A DNA stretch of 64,000 bases from CAIVVT01 sp963823095. GTDB taxonomy: Bacteria > Acidobacteriota > Terriglobia > Bryobacterales > Bryobacteraceae. The stretch covers positions 1,550,001-1,614,000 of the forward strand of contig CAWGKI010000001.1 in assembly GCA_963823095.1 (NCBI GenBank), read 5' to 3'. Positions 28,880 through 37,505 of this stretch are shown here, one piece after another (positions within the stretch are counted from its first letter, which is position 1; every line of letters starts with the position of its first letter). Position numbers and translations under genes: made by a program. The notes below the pieces were generated by a model. That model worked only from the letters and a program-made list of their open reading frames with translations. It had not been told where the DNA came from and did not search any database.

Positions 28880-29071
28880 CTGGGAACGCCGATCCCCAGA
28901 TCGGCTCTTCTTGCAGCGGCGGAACCGCCACCGTGAGGGAGCGGTTGTAGATGTATGCCATCCGCCGGCGAGCTGTTCAACATCCACGCAATACGCTGAA
29001 ACAACCGCTCCCCGACGGTCGCGGCCCCGTGTCAGAGCGCAGCTCCGTTTCGGGGCGGAGCCGTTTCATGG
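28880..29071. repeat. Cluster of family B and A repeats
   Basis: A short family B unit (28880-28907, gggaacgccgatccccagat), a family A unit in one orientation (28921-28949), a family A unit in the other (29000-29034), then a partial A tail repeated (agctccgtttcggggcggag). This fills nearly all of the gap between ahpD and the next gene. Confidence 0.65.
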
Positions 29072-29141
29072 CGTCTTGGGGGATTGGCAATTTTTATGAA
29101 GCTCTCTTCAGGTGCGGTTCTTTTGGTCGTATACTCGGCCT

Positions 29142-29918
29142 ATGCCGACGCAATCCTCGAAGATTCTGCGCTATGCCGGGCTGGCACTGTTGCCCCTTAC
29201 TTTCCTACTCACCGTTTCCGCTCAGGAAGGCGGTCTTTCCGTCGATGACATCGTGAAAAAGAACATCGACGCGCGTGGCGGAATAGACAAGATTAAGGCC
29301 ATCGAGAGCCTCAAGATGACGGGCAAGCTCGTGATGGGCGGCGGGCAGATGGAAGCGCCCATGACGATGCAGTTGAAACGCCCGTCCTCCATGCGCATGG
29401 ACATGGAGTTCCAGGGGCAGTCCGTCGTGCAGGGCTATGATGGCGAAACTGCCTGGATGATCAATCCCTTCACGGGCGGGGCGGGCGCCACTAAGATGAG
29501 CGACGATGAAGCCGAAGGCATGAAGGAAGGCTCGGACCTGGAAGGCGCGCTCGTCGACTACAAAACGAAGGGGCACAAGATCGCGTTGCTCGGGAAAGAG
29601 GATCTGTCCGGCAAACCGGCTTACAAGCTGAAAGTGGACAAGAAGAACGGCAAGACCGAGACCGTTTATGTCGACGCGGCGAGCTTCCTGGAAGTGAAGA
29701 CCGTGGCAACGCGGAAGGTAATGGGCAACGAGATGGAGATGGAGACGTTTGCCACCGATTACAGACCCGTGGCTGGCGTGATGACGCCTTTCAGTCTCGA
29801 CAGCAAGTCTGGCGGCAACTCGGTAATAACGATCACTCTCGATAAGGTCGAAGCGAACGTCCCAATCGAGGCCTCGCTCTTCAAGATGCCGGCGCCCAAA
29901 ACGCCAGAGCCGAAGTAA
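29142..29918 (+). CDS. LolA-like outer-membrane lipoprotein-sorting protein
   Basis: A 258-residue exported protein with a signal peptide (ILRYAGLALLPLTFLLTVSAQ) and a LolA/LppX-like beta-barrel-half fold: VDDIVKKNIDARGGIDKIKA is the family start, followed by KLVMGGGQMEAPMTMQLKRP, VVQGYDGETAWMINPFTGG and YKLKVDKKNGKTETVYVDA. Such proteins bind acyl chains of lipids or lipoproteins in the periplasm. In acidobacteria this family is mostly uncharacterised. ATG 29142 preferred over an upstream GTG at 29112 because it directly precedes the signal peptide. Confidence 0.75.
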   Translation: MPTQSSKILRYAGLALLPLTFLLTVSAQEGGLSVDDIVKKNIDARGGIDKIKAIESLKMTGKLVMGGGQMEAPMTMQLKRPSSMRMDMEFQGQSVVQGYDGETAWMINPFTGGAGATKMSDDEAEGMKEGSDLEGALVDYKTKGHKIALLGKEDLSGKPAYKLKVDKKNGKTETVYVDAASFLEVKTVATRKVMGNEMEMETFATDYRPVAGVMTPFSLDSKSGGNSVITITLDKVEANVPIEASLFKMPAPKTPEPK

Positions 29919-30032
29919 GACATTCGCTGCTTCACACGTCGCTTCGTGCAGTACTCAGCGACAGATTGATTGAAAGGGGCGCAACCATGCGCCCCTTTTC
30001 GATTGCAGCCGCGATCTCGCGTCGCGCCTTCG

Positions 30033-31385
30033 TCAGTTGTGTTGCCCGGCAGGGGTGGCCAGCCAGTCCACAAGGTCGCCATGCTCGTCGAATTCGAGCG
30101 GGCGGGCTTCACCAAGAATCTCGATGCGCGGATTCCGTTCCAACTCACCGCGCAGATTCGCACTGAATGCCATCAATCCCAGGTCGAGCGTATTCGCAAT
30201 CCAGCCCACGGTTGCGTCCTCTGGATTCTGCCGCCCCACGGTGGAGCAAATGGCATTCAGGCATTCACTATCCGTCGGAAAGTGAATCGGCGTGCGGATG
30301 CAGGCGGGCTGCGAGGAGGTCAGCGCGTTGACGTAGGTGGGCTGGCGTCGGATCTTCTTGAGAATCCGCCGGTGCACAACGTCCGCCATGCCGATTCCAG
30401 TAGCGTTGCCGTAGCTCAGCGGCGAGAGATCGCGAACGAACACGCGCCCAATGCGCGGGATTCCCGGCCAGGGGTTGATGTCGCCCCAGACCGCGCGGTT
30501 GATCACCTTGGTATCGAGTCCGGAGCCGGAGAAGTTCTTTCCCATTTCGTTGACAATCAGGACGTCGAGCGCGGCTGGCAAGCGTGGCATCCACATCTTC
30601 GCCAACACGAGGAGTTCCTGTTCGCGCCGCTCCATGTTTTCCGCGGGGACTGCTTCGACGTGGGCCGTGTCGTGGCTGGAATCCTCTAGAATGGCAAGTC
30701 CGCCGAGAATGCGGTTCGACGCGAGCACCTGGCGGCCGACGCTGCGGATCATCTTTTCCAGCCCCGGGGCTCCCGGCGCCAAGGCTTCCAATCCCGGGGC
30801 TCCCGCCCCCGGAGCCTCCAGACCCATGCTGTAGGCGAAGTTGTGATACGTCTTTGCTCCAGTCAGCTTGCCCAGTCCGATGGCCATCATCTTGAAGAGG
30901 CCGCTTTCGAGGGCACCGGAGAAATCGGTATGCCACTTCACGCGGCCGCAGAGCATGACGCCGGATGCGCGATAGGCGGTACGATCCATCACCACCGGAA
31001 TCCCCTCGGGCGTGACACCGAGGTCGACAACCGCGAGCGAACTGCGCACCGGGCAGCCCATGGAGGCCTCGGTGATGCCGTACTTGGCAAGCACGGCCGC
31101 CTGGCCCACTGCGCTGGCCGCTCCGTGGCTGCCCATGGCCGGGAAAAGGAAGGGCCGCATGCCCTGGGCTTTCCACCATGCGACTGCGGCGGCGACGATG
31201 ACGTCGATGTTTGCGATGCCGCGGCTGCCAACTCCGACGGCCACGTCCGAGCCAGGCTTCAAGCGGGAGGCCATACCGGAAGCGGAGAGCGTCTGATGGA
31301 CGGCGTCCGGTATATTCTCCAGCTTGCGGCTGTCGAAATGCTGCCGGACGAGGAGAAACGGAGACAGGCCGGCAGCGGGTGGCAT
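30033..31385 (-). CDS. Lactate-racemase-like (LarA/DUF2088) protein
   Basis: A 450-residue protein of the LarA superfamily, whose founding member racemises lactate with a nickel-pincer nucleotide. Conserved blocks: VAVGVGSRGIANIDVIVAAA, PFLFPAMGSHGAASAVGQAA, GRVKWHTDFSGALESGLFKM, GLGKLTGAKTYH and NEMGKNFSGSGLDTKV. No larB, larC or larE gene is in the window, so the cofactor source and substrate are open. An Ala/Pro/Gly-rich stretch (GLEAPGAGAPGLEALAPGAP) in the middle is coded by a tandem repeat at 30762-30821 and looks like an insertion. Transcribed towards a 100-bp gap before the convergent LolA-like gene. Confidence 0.75.
   Translation of the reverse strand: MPPAAGLSPFLLVRQHFDSRKLENIPDAVHQTLSASGMASRLKPGSDVAVGVGSRGIANIDVIVAAAVAWWKAQGMRPFLFPAMGSHGAASAVGQAAVLAKYGITEASMGCPVRSSLAVVDLGVTPEGIPVVMDRTAYRASGVMLCGRVKWHTDFSGALESGLFKMMAIGLGKLTGAKTYHNFAYSMGLEAPGAGAPGLEALAPGAPGLEKMIRSVGRQVLASNRILGGLAILEDSSHDTAHVEAVPAENMERREQELLVLAKMWMPRLPAALDVLIVNEMGKNFSGSGLDTKVINRAVWGDINPWPGIPRIGRVFVRDLSPLSYGNATGIGMADVVHRRILKKIRRQPTYVNALTSSQPACIRTPIHFPTDSECLNAICSTVGRQNPEDATVGWIANTLDLGLMAFSANLRGELERNPRIEILGEARPLEFDEHGDLVDWLATPAGQHN
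30762..30821. repeat. In-frame GC-rich tandem repeat in the LarA-like gene
   Basis: The unit cccggggctcccg occurs twice, with related sequence between and after, so the protein gains about 20 residues of Pro, Gly, Ala and Leu. Reading frame is kept. The flanking sequence SMGLEAP and GLEKMIRS reads as normal family sequence. Confidence 0.5.
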
Positions 31386-31400
31386 GAATCAATTCTACTG

Positions 31401-31503
31401 CCGTGTGGGGCGGTCCTCCAGGACCGCGCGGGCTCTCCAGAGCCCGCTCAGAAGTTAGTTGTGGGGCCTGGAGGCCCCACGCGGCTCTGGAGAGCCGCCC
31501 CAC
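31401..31503. repeat. Palindromic intergenic block between divergent genes
   Basis: Starts with gtgtggggcggtcctccagg and ends with its approximate reverse complement (gagagccgccccac), with small palindromes inside (ggctctccagagcc; ggggcctggaggcccc). It occupies most of the divergent promoter region of the LarA-like and oxidoreductase genes. Confidence 0.55.
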
Positions 31504-31531
31504 CGCGGAGACTGCTACGATAGCGACTGTC

Positions 31532-32548
31532 ATGAAAGTCGCTGTCGTGGGCCTCGGGTTTATGGGGTTGACCCATTTGAAGGGTTGGCGGAACGTACCC
31601 GGCACGGAGATCGCCGCAGTCTCATCGGACGACCCTAAAGCGTTATCCGGAGATCTCTCCGGGATCCAGGGAAACCTCGACGTGGGAGGCGAAAAGTTCG
31701 ATTTCTCCTCCGCCGAGAAGTACTCCGATGCCTTCGAGTGCGTCCGAAAATCGAACGTCGACGCGGTGGATCTGTGCCTGCCGACAAAGCTCCACGCACC
31801 CGTGGCGCTGGCTGCCCTGGAAGCCGGAAAACATGTGCTCGTGGAGAAGCCCATGGGTCTGGACGGAGCCGAGTGCGACCGGATGATCGAAGCGGCTTCG
31901 AGGGCCGGCAGGATTCTGATGTCCGCTCATGTGCTGCGCTTCTTCCCTATCTACCAGCCGTTGCTGGAAGGAGTCGCGTCTGGCCGATTGGGGAGGATTC
32001 AAAGCGCCCTCTTCCGCCGGCGCTGCGCCGCTCCCGCCTGGTCTTTGTGGATGGGCGACCGCGCGCAGAGCGGCGGAGGCGTGTTCGATCTGTTGATCCA
32101 CGACTTCGACATCGCTCTGGCCGCGTTTGGAAAGCCGGAGGCGATCTCTGCCTGGGGCGTGGAAGAATTGAGCCGCGGCCTCGACGTGCTGACAGCCCAG
32201 TTGCATTACCCGGACATCGCCAGCGTGACTGTGAGCGGCGGCTGGCACCATCCGAAGTCCTATCCGTTTTCGATGGAATACACAGTGTCCGGCGACAGCG
32301 GAACGCTGGAGTTCAGCTCGGCCGGTCGGCCGCCCAAGTTCTACGGCGCTGACGGCGCGGAAACGCTGGAACCGCAGGCGGAGATCGACGGCTACCAGGC
32401 CGAAATCGCGTACTTCGCCGAGTGCTGCCGAACCAACACCCAACCTGCGCGATGCGCACCCAGGAGTTCGGCGGCCGCGGTCCGGCTGACAAGACTGGCC
32501 CAGGAATCGCGGGCCCGCAAAGGAGAGATTCTGCCATGCAAGTTCTAA
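31532..32548 (+). CDS. Gfo/Idh/MocA-family sugar oxidoreductase
   Basis: A 338-residue NAD(P)-dependent dehydrogenase acting on a sugar or inositol-like substrate. The Rossmann fold starts MKVAVVGLGFMGLTHLKGW; the second signature is AGKHVLVEKPMGLDGAECDR, where EKP carries the catalytic Lys. The C-terminal alpha/beta domain contains GGGVFDLLIHDFDIALAAFG, with the conserved Asp-x3-His-type site (HDFD). ATG 31532 is chosen because it begins the glycine-rich loop. The 3' end overlaps the next gene by 13 bp, so both enzymes are probably made together and act on the same sugar pathway. Confidence 0.88.
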   Translation: MKVAVVGLGFMGLTHLKGWRNVPGTEIAAVSSDDPKALSGDLSGIQGNLDVGGEKFDFSSAEKYSDAFECVRKSNVDAVDLCLPTKLHAPVALAALEAGKHVLVEKPMGLDGAECDRMIEAASRAGRILMSAHVLRFFPIYQPLLEGVASGRLGRIQSALFRRRCAAPAWSLWMGDRAQSGGGVFDLLIHDFDIALAAFGKPEAISAWGVEELSRGLDVLTAQLHYPDIASVTVSGGWHHPKSYPFSMEYTVSGDSGTLEFSSAGRPPKFYGADGAETLEPQAEIDGYQAEIAYFAECCRTNTQPARCAPRSSAAAVRLTRLAQESRARKGEILPCKF

Positions 32549-33381
32549 GAGACCTGACCGTTGGCGTTTTCTACTGGATCAGTGACAACGCGCAGGCCAC
32601 AGTCAGTGAGATCGTGGATTTGGGCGTCGAGGCTTGCCAGCTCGCCATTACGGGCGAGCGGAAACTGACGCCGGAACTCGCGGAGGCGTACCGCAAGGAG
32701 TTGGCGAAAGCCGGACTGGGCGTCGCGACCGTCTTCGCAGCCTATGAAGGCGAGCGCTACGACGACATTCCGACGGTGGTGCGGACTGTGGGCTTCATGC
32801 CACACTCGACGCGCGCGGCGCGCGAATTGCGAACACGCGAAGTGATCGACTTTGGCGCGGCGCTCGGCATCGGGAGTTTCGGCTGCCACGTCGGATTCGT
32901 CCCCGAGGATCGCATCGACCCGGACTACGAGGAAGTGCGCGACGTGGTGCGGCGCATTGCGGACTATGCCGCCAGCTACGGGATGACGTTCAGCCTGGAG
33001 ACGGGCCAGGAACCGGCCGCCGCGCTATTGCAGTTCTTCCGCGATGTGGACCGGCCGAACGTCAGGATCAACTTCGACCCGGCGAACATGATTCTTTACG
33101 GGAGCGGCGAGCCGATTGAGGCTTACAAGCTGCTCGCGCCGTATGTCGTTTCCATTCATGGCAAGGATGGCGATTGGCCCGATCCATCGACGCCGGACGC
33201 GCTGGGAACCGAAAGGCCCTTGGGCTCCGGTTCGGTAGACGTTGCAAGGTTCGTGCGTACCGTGCGGGAGAGCGGATTTGTGGGCACCATCAACGTGGAG
33301 TCGGGCGTACACGGCGACGAACCGCATGCGGTGACCTTGAAGAACGCCGTTGAACTGCTCAAGAGATTGCGCGACGCATGA
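32536..33381 (+). CDS. Sugar phosphate isomerase/epimerase (xylose-isomerase-like TIM barrel)
   Basis: A 281-residue AP-endonuclease-2-fold TIM barrel. Metal-site residues of the fold are visible: the Glu in TFSLETGQE, Asp in INFDPANMI, His in VSIHGKDGD and Glu in TINVESGVHGDE. Such proteins isomerise or epimerise keto-sugars or inositol intermediates. ATG is preceded by aaaggagag. Co-encoded with the preceding Gfo/Idh/MocA dehydrogenase, an arrangement common in acidobacterial sugar catabolism. Confidence 0.85.
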   Translation: MQVLRDLTVGVFYWISDNAQATVSEIVDLGVEACQLAITGERKLTPELAEAYRKELAKAGLGVATVFAAYEGERYDDIPTVVRTVGFMPHSTRAARELRTREVIDFGAALGIGSFGCHVGFVPEDRIDPDYEEVRDVVRRIADYAASYGMTFSLETGQEPAAALLQFFRDVDRPNVRINFDPANMILYGSGEPIEAYKLLAPYVVSIHGKDGDWPDPSTPDALGTERPLGSGSVDVARFVRTVRESGFVGTINVESGVHGDEPHAVTLKNAVELLKRLRDA

Positions 33382-33398
33382 TAATGATCGGAAGAAGC

Positions 33399-33538
33399 CC
33401 CGAAACGGAGCCACAAACCTGAGAAGGCGGCTACCTGCCCGGGAACGCTGGTCACCAGACCGGCCGGCATCGGCATGTTTCCGCCGGCTTGCCGCTCTCC
33501 AGGCAACTGAGGCCGATCTGGAGATCGGCGTTCCCAGG
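33399..33538. repeat. Family A remnant and long family B repeat
   Basis: A worn family A copy (33399-33430) followed by the best family B copy (33438-33538), whose ends are inverted relatives of each other (gggaacgctggtcaccagac at the left; gatctggagatcggcgttcc at the right). The remaining 33539-33848 is AT-richer, holds the upstream region of the Rrf2 gene and shows no other gene. Confidence 0.6.
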
Positions 33539-33848
33539 TGAGGGCTTCGCGTTTTATGAATCGCGGGAACACACAGAGCAGCGACAGTCACGCAGCGGTG
33601 GGCTAATAATATTCAGGGCAGGATGGACAAGCTAAGCCCTTAATTATCCATTTTTTAGCCTGTTACGCATTCGCATAGGACCGCTCTTTGCATTCGCGGC
33701 TCGGTACTGCGGAATCGTGCAGGGCTCCGCGTTAGCTTCCATCCGAAGGATCTCTCACCCAGCTATTGACCGTCATTTCGCCCTGCCAGCCGCTTCTAAT
33801 GTTGCAGAATCGCGACGAAGCATTGTAATCTCTACTAGGATTAGGGAA

Positions 33849-34283
33849 ATGCTAGGACCTGGGCTCATCAACGTCTCCGTGAAATGCGAATACGCGCTCC
33901 GGGCGGTACTCGATTTGGCGCTCGCTTCCTCGGCGGACCCGATTCGGATCGCCGATATCGCCACACGCCGCCGTATCCCCCAAAAGTTTCTCGAAACGAT
34001 CCTCTCCGACCTCCGGAAGCAGGGCTTCCTGGAGTCGCGGAGAGGCGCGGAAGGCGGCTATTTATTGGCTCGTCCCGCCGATTCCATCACCGTGGGAGAG
34101 GTGGTGCGCGCCGTCGAGGGTGGACGCGGCACGAACGCCGCGGAAGAGCCGGGTCCCATTGAATTCCTGTGGAGTGAAGTCGATGCCGCCATTGCGGCAG
34201 TGATTGACCGCAAGACCATCGCCGAGCTCGCCCGGGAATGGCGCGAGCGCCAGGCGCATTTCGTTCCGAACTGGGAGATCTGA
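33849..34283 (+). CDS. Rrf2-family transcriptional regulator
   Basis: A 144-residue Rrf2/IscR/CymR-type regulator. The winged helix is plain: VSVKCEYALRAVLDLA, RIADIATRRRIPQKFLETIL, SDLRKQGFLESRRGAEGGYL, LARPADSITVGEVVRAVEGG. The three cysteines that hold the Fe-S cluster in IscR are absent, so it is closer to CymR, which controls cysteine synthesis with CysK. It sits three bases before cysK, which supports that reading. ATG 33849 is preferred to the longer open frame from 33717. Upstream, taatctctactaggatta is a possible operator. Confidence 0.85.
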   Translation: MLGPGLINVSVKCEYALRAVLDLALASSADPIRIADIATRRRIPQKFLETILSDLRKQGFLESRRGAEGGYLLARPADSITVGEVVRAVEGGRGTNAAEEPGPIEFLWSEVDAAIAAVIDRKTIAELAREWRERQAHFVPNWEI

Positions 34284-34286
34284 TTT

Positions 34287-35246
34287 ATGCCAGTGTTTGC
34301 AGACAATTCGTTGAGCATCGGCAGGACGCCGCTGGTTCGCCTGAATCGAGTCACGCAGGGCTGTCATGCGACGGTCCTGGCTAAAGTGGAAGGCCGCAAC
34401 CCGGCCTACTCTGTGAAGTGCCGTATCGGCGCTTCCATGATCTGGGATGCCGAAAAGCGCGGCGTATTAGGACCGGGCAAGGAACTCGTGGAGCCCACCA
34501 GCGGCAACACGGGCATAGCCCTCGCATTCGTGGCGGCGGCCCGAGGATACCCCATCACGCTGACCATGCCGGAGACGATGTCGATTGAGCGCCGCAAAGT
34601 GCTGCGCGCGTTCGGGGCTAAGCTCGTGCTCACCGAGGGCGCGAAGGGCATGAAGGGCGCGATTGCCAAGGCCGAAGAGATCTACAATTCCGATCCGGAC
34701 AGGACAGTTCTGCTGCAGCAATTCGCCAATCCGGCCAACCCTCAGATCCATTTCGAAACCACGGGACCCGAGATTTGGGACGATACCGAAGGCGCCATCG
34801 ATGTCCTGGTTTCCGGCGTGGGGACAGGCGGCACCATTACCGGCGTTTCGCGCTATATCAAGCAAACGAAGGGCAAGGCCATCTTGTCGGTCGCTGTCGA
34901 GCCCACGGACAGCCCCGTGATCACCCAAACCCTCGCGGGCCAACCTCTCAAGCCCGGTCCGCACAAGATCCAGGGCCTCGGCGCCGGGTTCATCCCCGCT
35001 ACGCTCGATATGGCAATGGTCGACCGCGTCGAGCAGGTCACCAACGACGAGTCGATGGAAATGGCTCGCCGCCTCTCCAGAGAAGAAGGGATTCTTTCGG
35101 GCATCTCCTGCGGCGCCGCTGTCGCTGCCGCCGTTCGACTGGCCAAGGATCCTGAGTTCGCAGGCAAGACCATGGTCGTGATCCTGCCCGACGCCGGCGA
35201 GCGCTACTTGAGTTCAGCCTTGTTTGAAGGCATGTTCAACGAGTAA
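34287..35246 (+). CDS. cysK: Cysteine synthase A (O-acetylserine sulfhydrylase)
   Basis: PLP enzyme that makes cysteine from O-acetylserine and sulfide. The cofactor Lys44 lies in NPAYSVKCRIGASM; PTSGNTGIALAFVAA binds the substrate carboxylate; GVGTGGTITGVSRYI binds the PLP phosphate. 319 residues, normal for CysK. It follows the Rrf2 regulator by three bases, and a terminator follows it. CymR-type regulators bind CysK in Firmicutes, so a regulatory complex is possible here but not shown. Confidence 0.93.
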   Translation: MPVFADNSLSIGRTPLVRLNRVTQGCHATVLAKVEGRNPAYSVKCRIGASMIWDAEKRGVLGPGKELVEPTSGNTGIALAFVAAARGYPITLTMPETMSIERRKVLRAFGAKLVLTEGAKGMKGAIAKAEEIYNSDPDRTVLLQQFANPANPQIHFETTGPEIWDDTEGAIDVLVSGVGTGGTITGVSRYIKQTKGKAILSVAVEPTDSPVITQTLAGQPLKPGPHKIQGLGAGFIPATLDMAMVDRVEQVTNDESMEMARRLSREEGILSGISCGAAVAAAVRLAKDPEFAGKTMVVILPDAGERYLSSALFEGMFNE

Positions 35247-35281
35247 CGCCGCCGTTCTCAACTCACTTTGCATTAGTTGAA

Positions 35282-35308
35282 GGGCCCCCCGCGTGGGGTC
35301 CCTTTTTC
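35282..35308 (+). terminator. Terminator after cysK
   Basis: Stem gggcccc / ggggtccc around cgcgt with one mismatch, followed by ttttt (to 35307). Located 36 bp after the cysK stop. Confidence 0.7.
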
Positions 35309-35424
35309 GTGCAGGTGAAGAAACGCGTGTGCGCGTTGTGGCGCGTTAATTCGCGCCGATCCGGGGATTGGCGTTCCCCGGCGTCTACCACTCTTACCTG
35401 GCCATAAGATAGGCTGTAGAGACC

Positions 35425-36630
35425 ATGCAACGGCTAAAGGAAAATGCCGGAAGCAGCCACGCTGTCACTGGCAGATTCCAAACAAGAGTTTACGCCATAG
35501 TCATCGGCGCTATTCTTGCCGCCACGCAAGCGAGCGCGGAAAAGCGAGTACCAGTAAACCTCAAGCACCCGCCTACCTTAGGGAATTCATTAGCGGCGGC
35601 GCGCGTGATCGTGGGCCCTGTCGCGGGCGATTGTTCGCAGAAGTTCAGTGAAATGCTCTTCGTAGATATGGCCTCCCACGGCGTCCTCGTGATGAGCGCC
35701 CAGGAGTTGGCATCGGTGGCGGCCCAAAACAAGATTCAGCTCGCCTCGCCGCCCGATGCCGCGGCGTTCGCGAAAGTGGCCAAGGCGATCGGACCTGCGG
35801 CAATGGTTTCTGTTTCCGTGACGCGTTGTGAGGCTCGTCCGATCCCGCCGTTTCTGTCCGGCGGCTTGCCCGCAACGCATGTCTCAAGAACCGAGGGCCA
35901 TTTCGAGGCGGCTGTGCGAGTCACCGACCTGGCCAACGGTCAGGAGATCGCGACGCAGAACATCCACGCGGATTCTCGCAAGGACAATGAAAGTCAGACT
36001 GGCATAGCGGAGCATCCCGGCGCACAGGAAGTGCGGGAGCTTGCCGTTGCCAAGGGGCTGCAAGATGCGCAGCGTCTCTACATGCCGTGGATCGAACATC
36101 GGGAAATCGCCGTAGCCGACGACAAGGACTGTAATCTCAAGCAATCCTTCGACCTGATCAAGGCAGGCGACTATGAGGGCGCCGCGCGAGCCGCGCGTTT
36201 GAACGCCCAAGCGTGCCAGTCGAAGTCGACCGCGGCCGCCTGGTACAACGTGGGAGTCGCCGAGATGCTTTCGTCCCGTTATGCGGACGCGTTGACTGCG
36301 TTCGACCAGTCGTTGAAGCTACGCAACAACCGGACGGTGAGCGAACTCAAGAGCGACTGCAGCCAGTTGGCGGACGCTCAGGCCCGGCACAGTCTTGCGA
36401 GGGGAGTGGAACCGCCCAAAGGCAGTGAACTGCCAGCCGCGCAAACTGGAATTCTTCTCACGAACGACTTCATCGTCAAGCTGGTTCAGGGGAATATTGC
36501 CGAGAACGAGATCATCAAGATGATCGCTTCCCAGCCCGTGCAGTTCAAGTTCGAACCAGTCGATCTTCAGAAGCTGAAGGAAGCGGGCGTTCCGGAGACA
36601 ATCGTCTCGGCCATGCGTGCGAGGAAGTAG
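35425..36630 (+). CDS. Exported TPR-like protein, acidobacterial type
   Basis: A 401-residue protein with an N-terminal export signal (RVYAIVIGAILAATQASA). The first half resembles TolB-like or CsgG-like proteins that compare named factors (ARVIVGPVAGDCSQKFSEML, AMVSVSVTRCEA). A TPR-like pair follows (FDLIKAGDYEGAARAARLNA, AWYNVGVAEMLSSRYADALT, AFDQSLKLR). The C-terminus (NDFIVKLVQGNIAENEIIKM ... LKEAGVPETIVSAMRARK) is a small helical module common at the ends of acidobacterial exported proteins. Function unknown. No operon partner. Confidence 0.65.
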   Translation: MQRLKENAGSSHAVTGRFQTRVYAIVIGAILAATQASAEKRVPVNLKHPPTLGNSLAAARVIVGPVAGDCSQKFSEMLFVDMASHGVLVMSAQELASVAAQNKIQLASPPDAAAFAKVAKAIGPAAMVSVSVTRCEARPIPPFLSGGLPATHVSRTEGHFEAAVRVTDLANGQEIATQNIHADSRKDNESQTGIAEHPGAQEVRELAVAKGLQDAQRLYMPWIEHREIAVADDKDCNLKQSFDLIKAGDYEGAARAARLNAQACQSKSTAAAWYNVGVAEMLSSRYADALTAFDQSLKLRNNRTVSELKSDCSQLADAQARHSLARGVEPPKGSELPAAQTGILLTNDFIVKLVQGNIAENEIIKMIASQPVQFKFEPVDLQKLKEAGVPETIVSAMRARK

Positions 36631-36762
36631 GCCGCGCAAGAAAGTTCGTTGTGCGCCTGCGTCCGGCGGGAGGGGCTCTTTCCGCGCCAGTGCGCAAACT
36701 ACGAAAAGGCCGCCAGACGCGAATCTGACGGCCTGATGGTGCGGGAATTCAAACGTCGGAAA

Positions 36763-36921
36763 TCAGCCCTGTTTCTTCGGTTCGTCGGCCTTCTTCTTGG
36801 GCGCCTTCTTGGTCTTGGCCTTCTTCTTCTCTTCCTTCTTGGGCGGATCGTCAGCGAAAGCGATGCCCACCGTCATCGTGGAAAAAGCCGCGATAACGAG
36901 AGCTGCCAAAATTCTCTTCAT
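36763..36921 (-). CDS. Small Lys-rich exported peptide
   Basis: A 52-residue protein: signal peptide (MKRILAALVIAAFSTMTVGI, AFA) and a mature part of about 29 residues made almost only of Lys, Glu, Asp, Pro and Ala (DDPPKKEEKKKAKTKKAP ...). The ATG 36921 is chosen over upstream codons because it opens a standard signal peptide and has ggagggatcacac before it. The mature peptide is probably unstructured; it could bind polyanions in the envelope. No family assigned. Confidence 0.6.
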   Translation of the reverse strand: MKRILAALVIAAFSTMTVGIAFADDPPKKEEKKKAKTKKAPKKKADEPKKQG

Positions 36922-37270
36922 GGTGTGATCCCTCCTGGCAAAAAACTTGTTCCGGATGAATCGCGCACGCCGCATCAGATCATCCGTCTGGATCAGTCTG
37001 CGCCTGGTCCCTTGACTATTTAGTCCCCTTTAAGCGCTACGGACCCGGACGAAATTGAGGGATGGCAATGCCGGGCACAATTCGGCCACAAGGTGCGAAA
37101 CGGTGAGGGCTTACCGTTATTCCTTGCAAATCATTGATTCTAAAAATGAAAAACTGAAAAGTCTTGCCGTTTTCTCTTTGGAGCCGCAGTGGGAGTGCTT
37201 ATCGCTCTGCCCCAAATGACGCCGGCAGTGAGCGGGTGATTGAGACCGTTTCCAGCGAGACCGCGATCAC
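36922..37270. other. Intergenic region left of the IS element, no gene seen
   Basis: About 350 bp between the Lys-rich peptide and the IS21 left end. It has an AT-rich patch at 37120-37165 (attgattctaaaaatgaaaa) that could be a promoter region. No coding frame or RNA gene recognised. Confidence 0.4.
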
Positions 37271-37505
37271 TGCGTATTCCGGGGAAGCCGATCAGTGATT
37301 CCGATCTGATGGCGATCACTCTTCCGGGGTGATGTTGATCGCCGTCGGAGCGAAGCGACGCTGGGCAGTTCTAATCATCGTCAAGTGATCGGCATCCGTC
37401 AATCCAATTGCTTGTGAGCCCGGGAGTGGGGTGTGGGGCGAGGGGGCGGCGTGTGAGCCCCCTTGCCCCACTCAATCCTGTAGAAATCTCGTCGCTTGCG
37501 CCGAT

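Noticed and set aside
30268..31854. 528-residue minus-strand frame overlapping the LarA-like gene and its upstream gap
   Set aside because: The overlapping frame carries LarA motifs; the longer frame shows none and runs through a palindromic repeat and the divergent gene.
1811..33538. Could the repeated blocks be CRISPR arrays?
   Set aside because: Copies are scattered singly with no regular spacers, and no cas gene is in the window.
36922..37270. Riboswitch or small RNA in the gap left of the IS element
   Set aside because: No conserved riboswitch core or strong hairpin plus U-run was visible.
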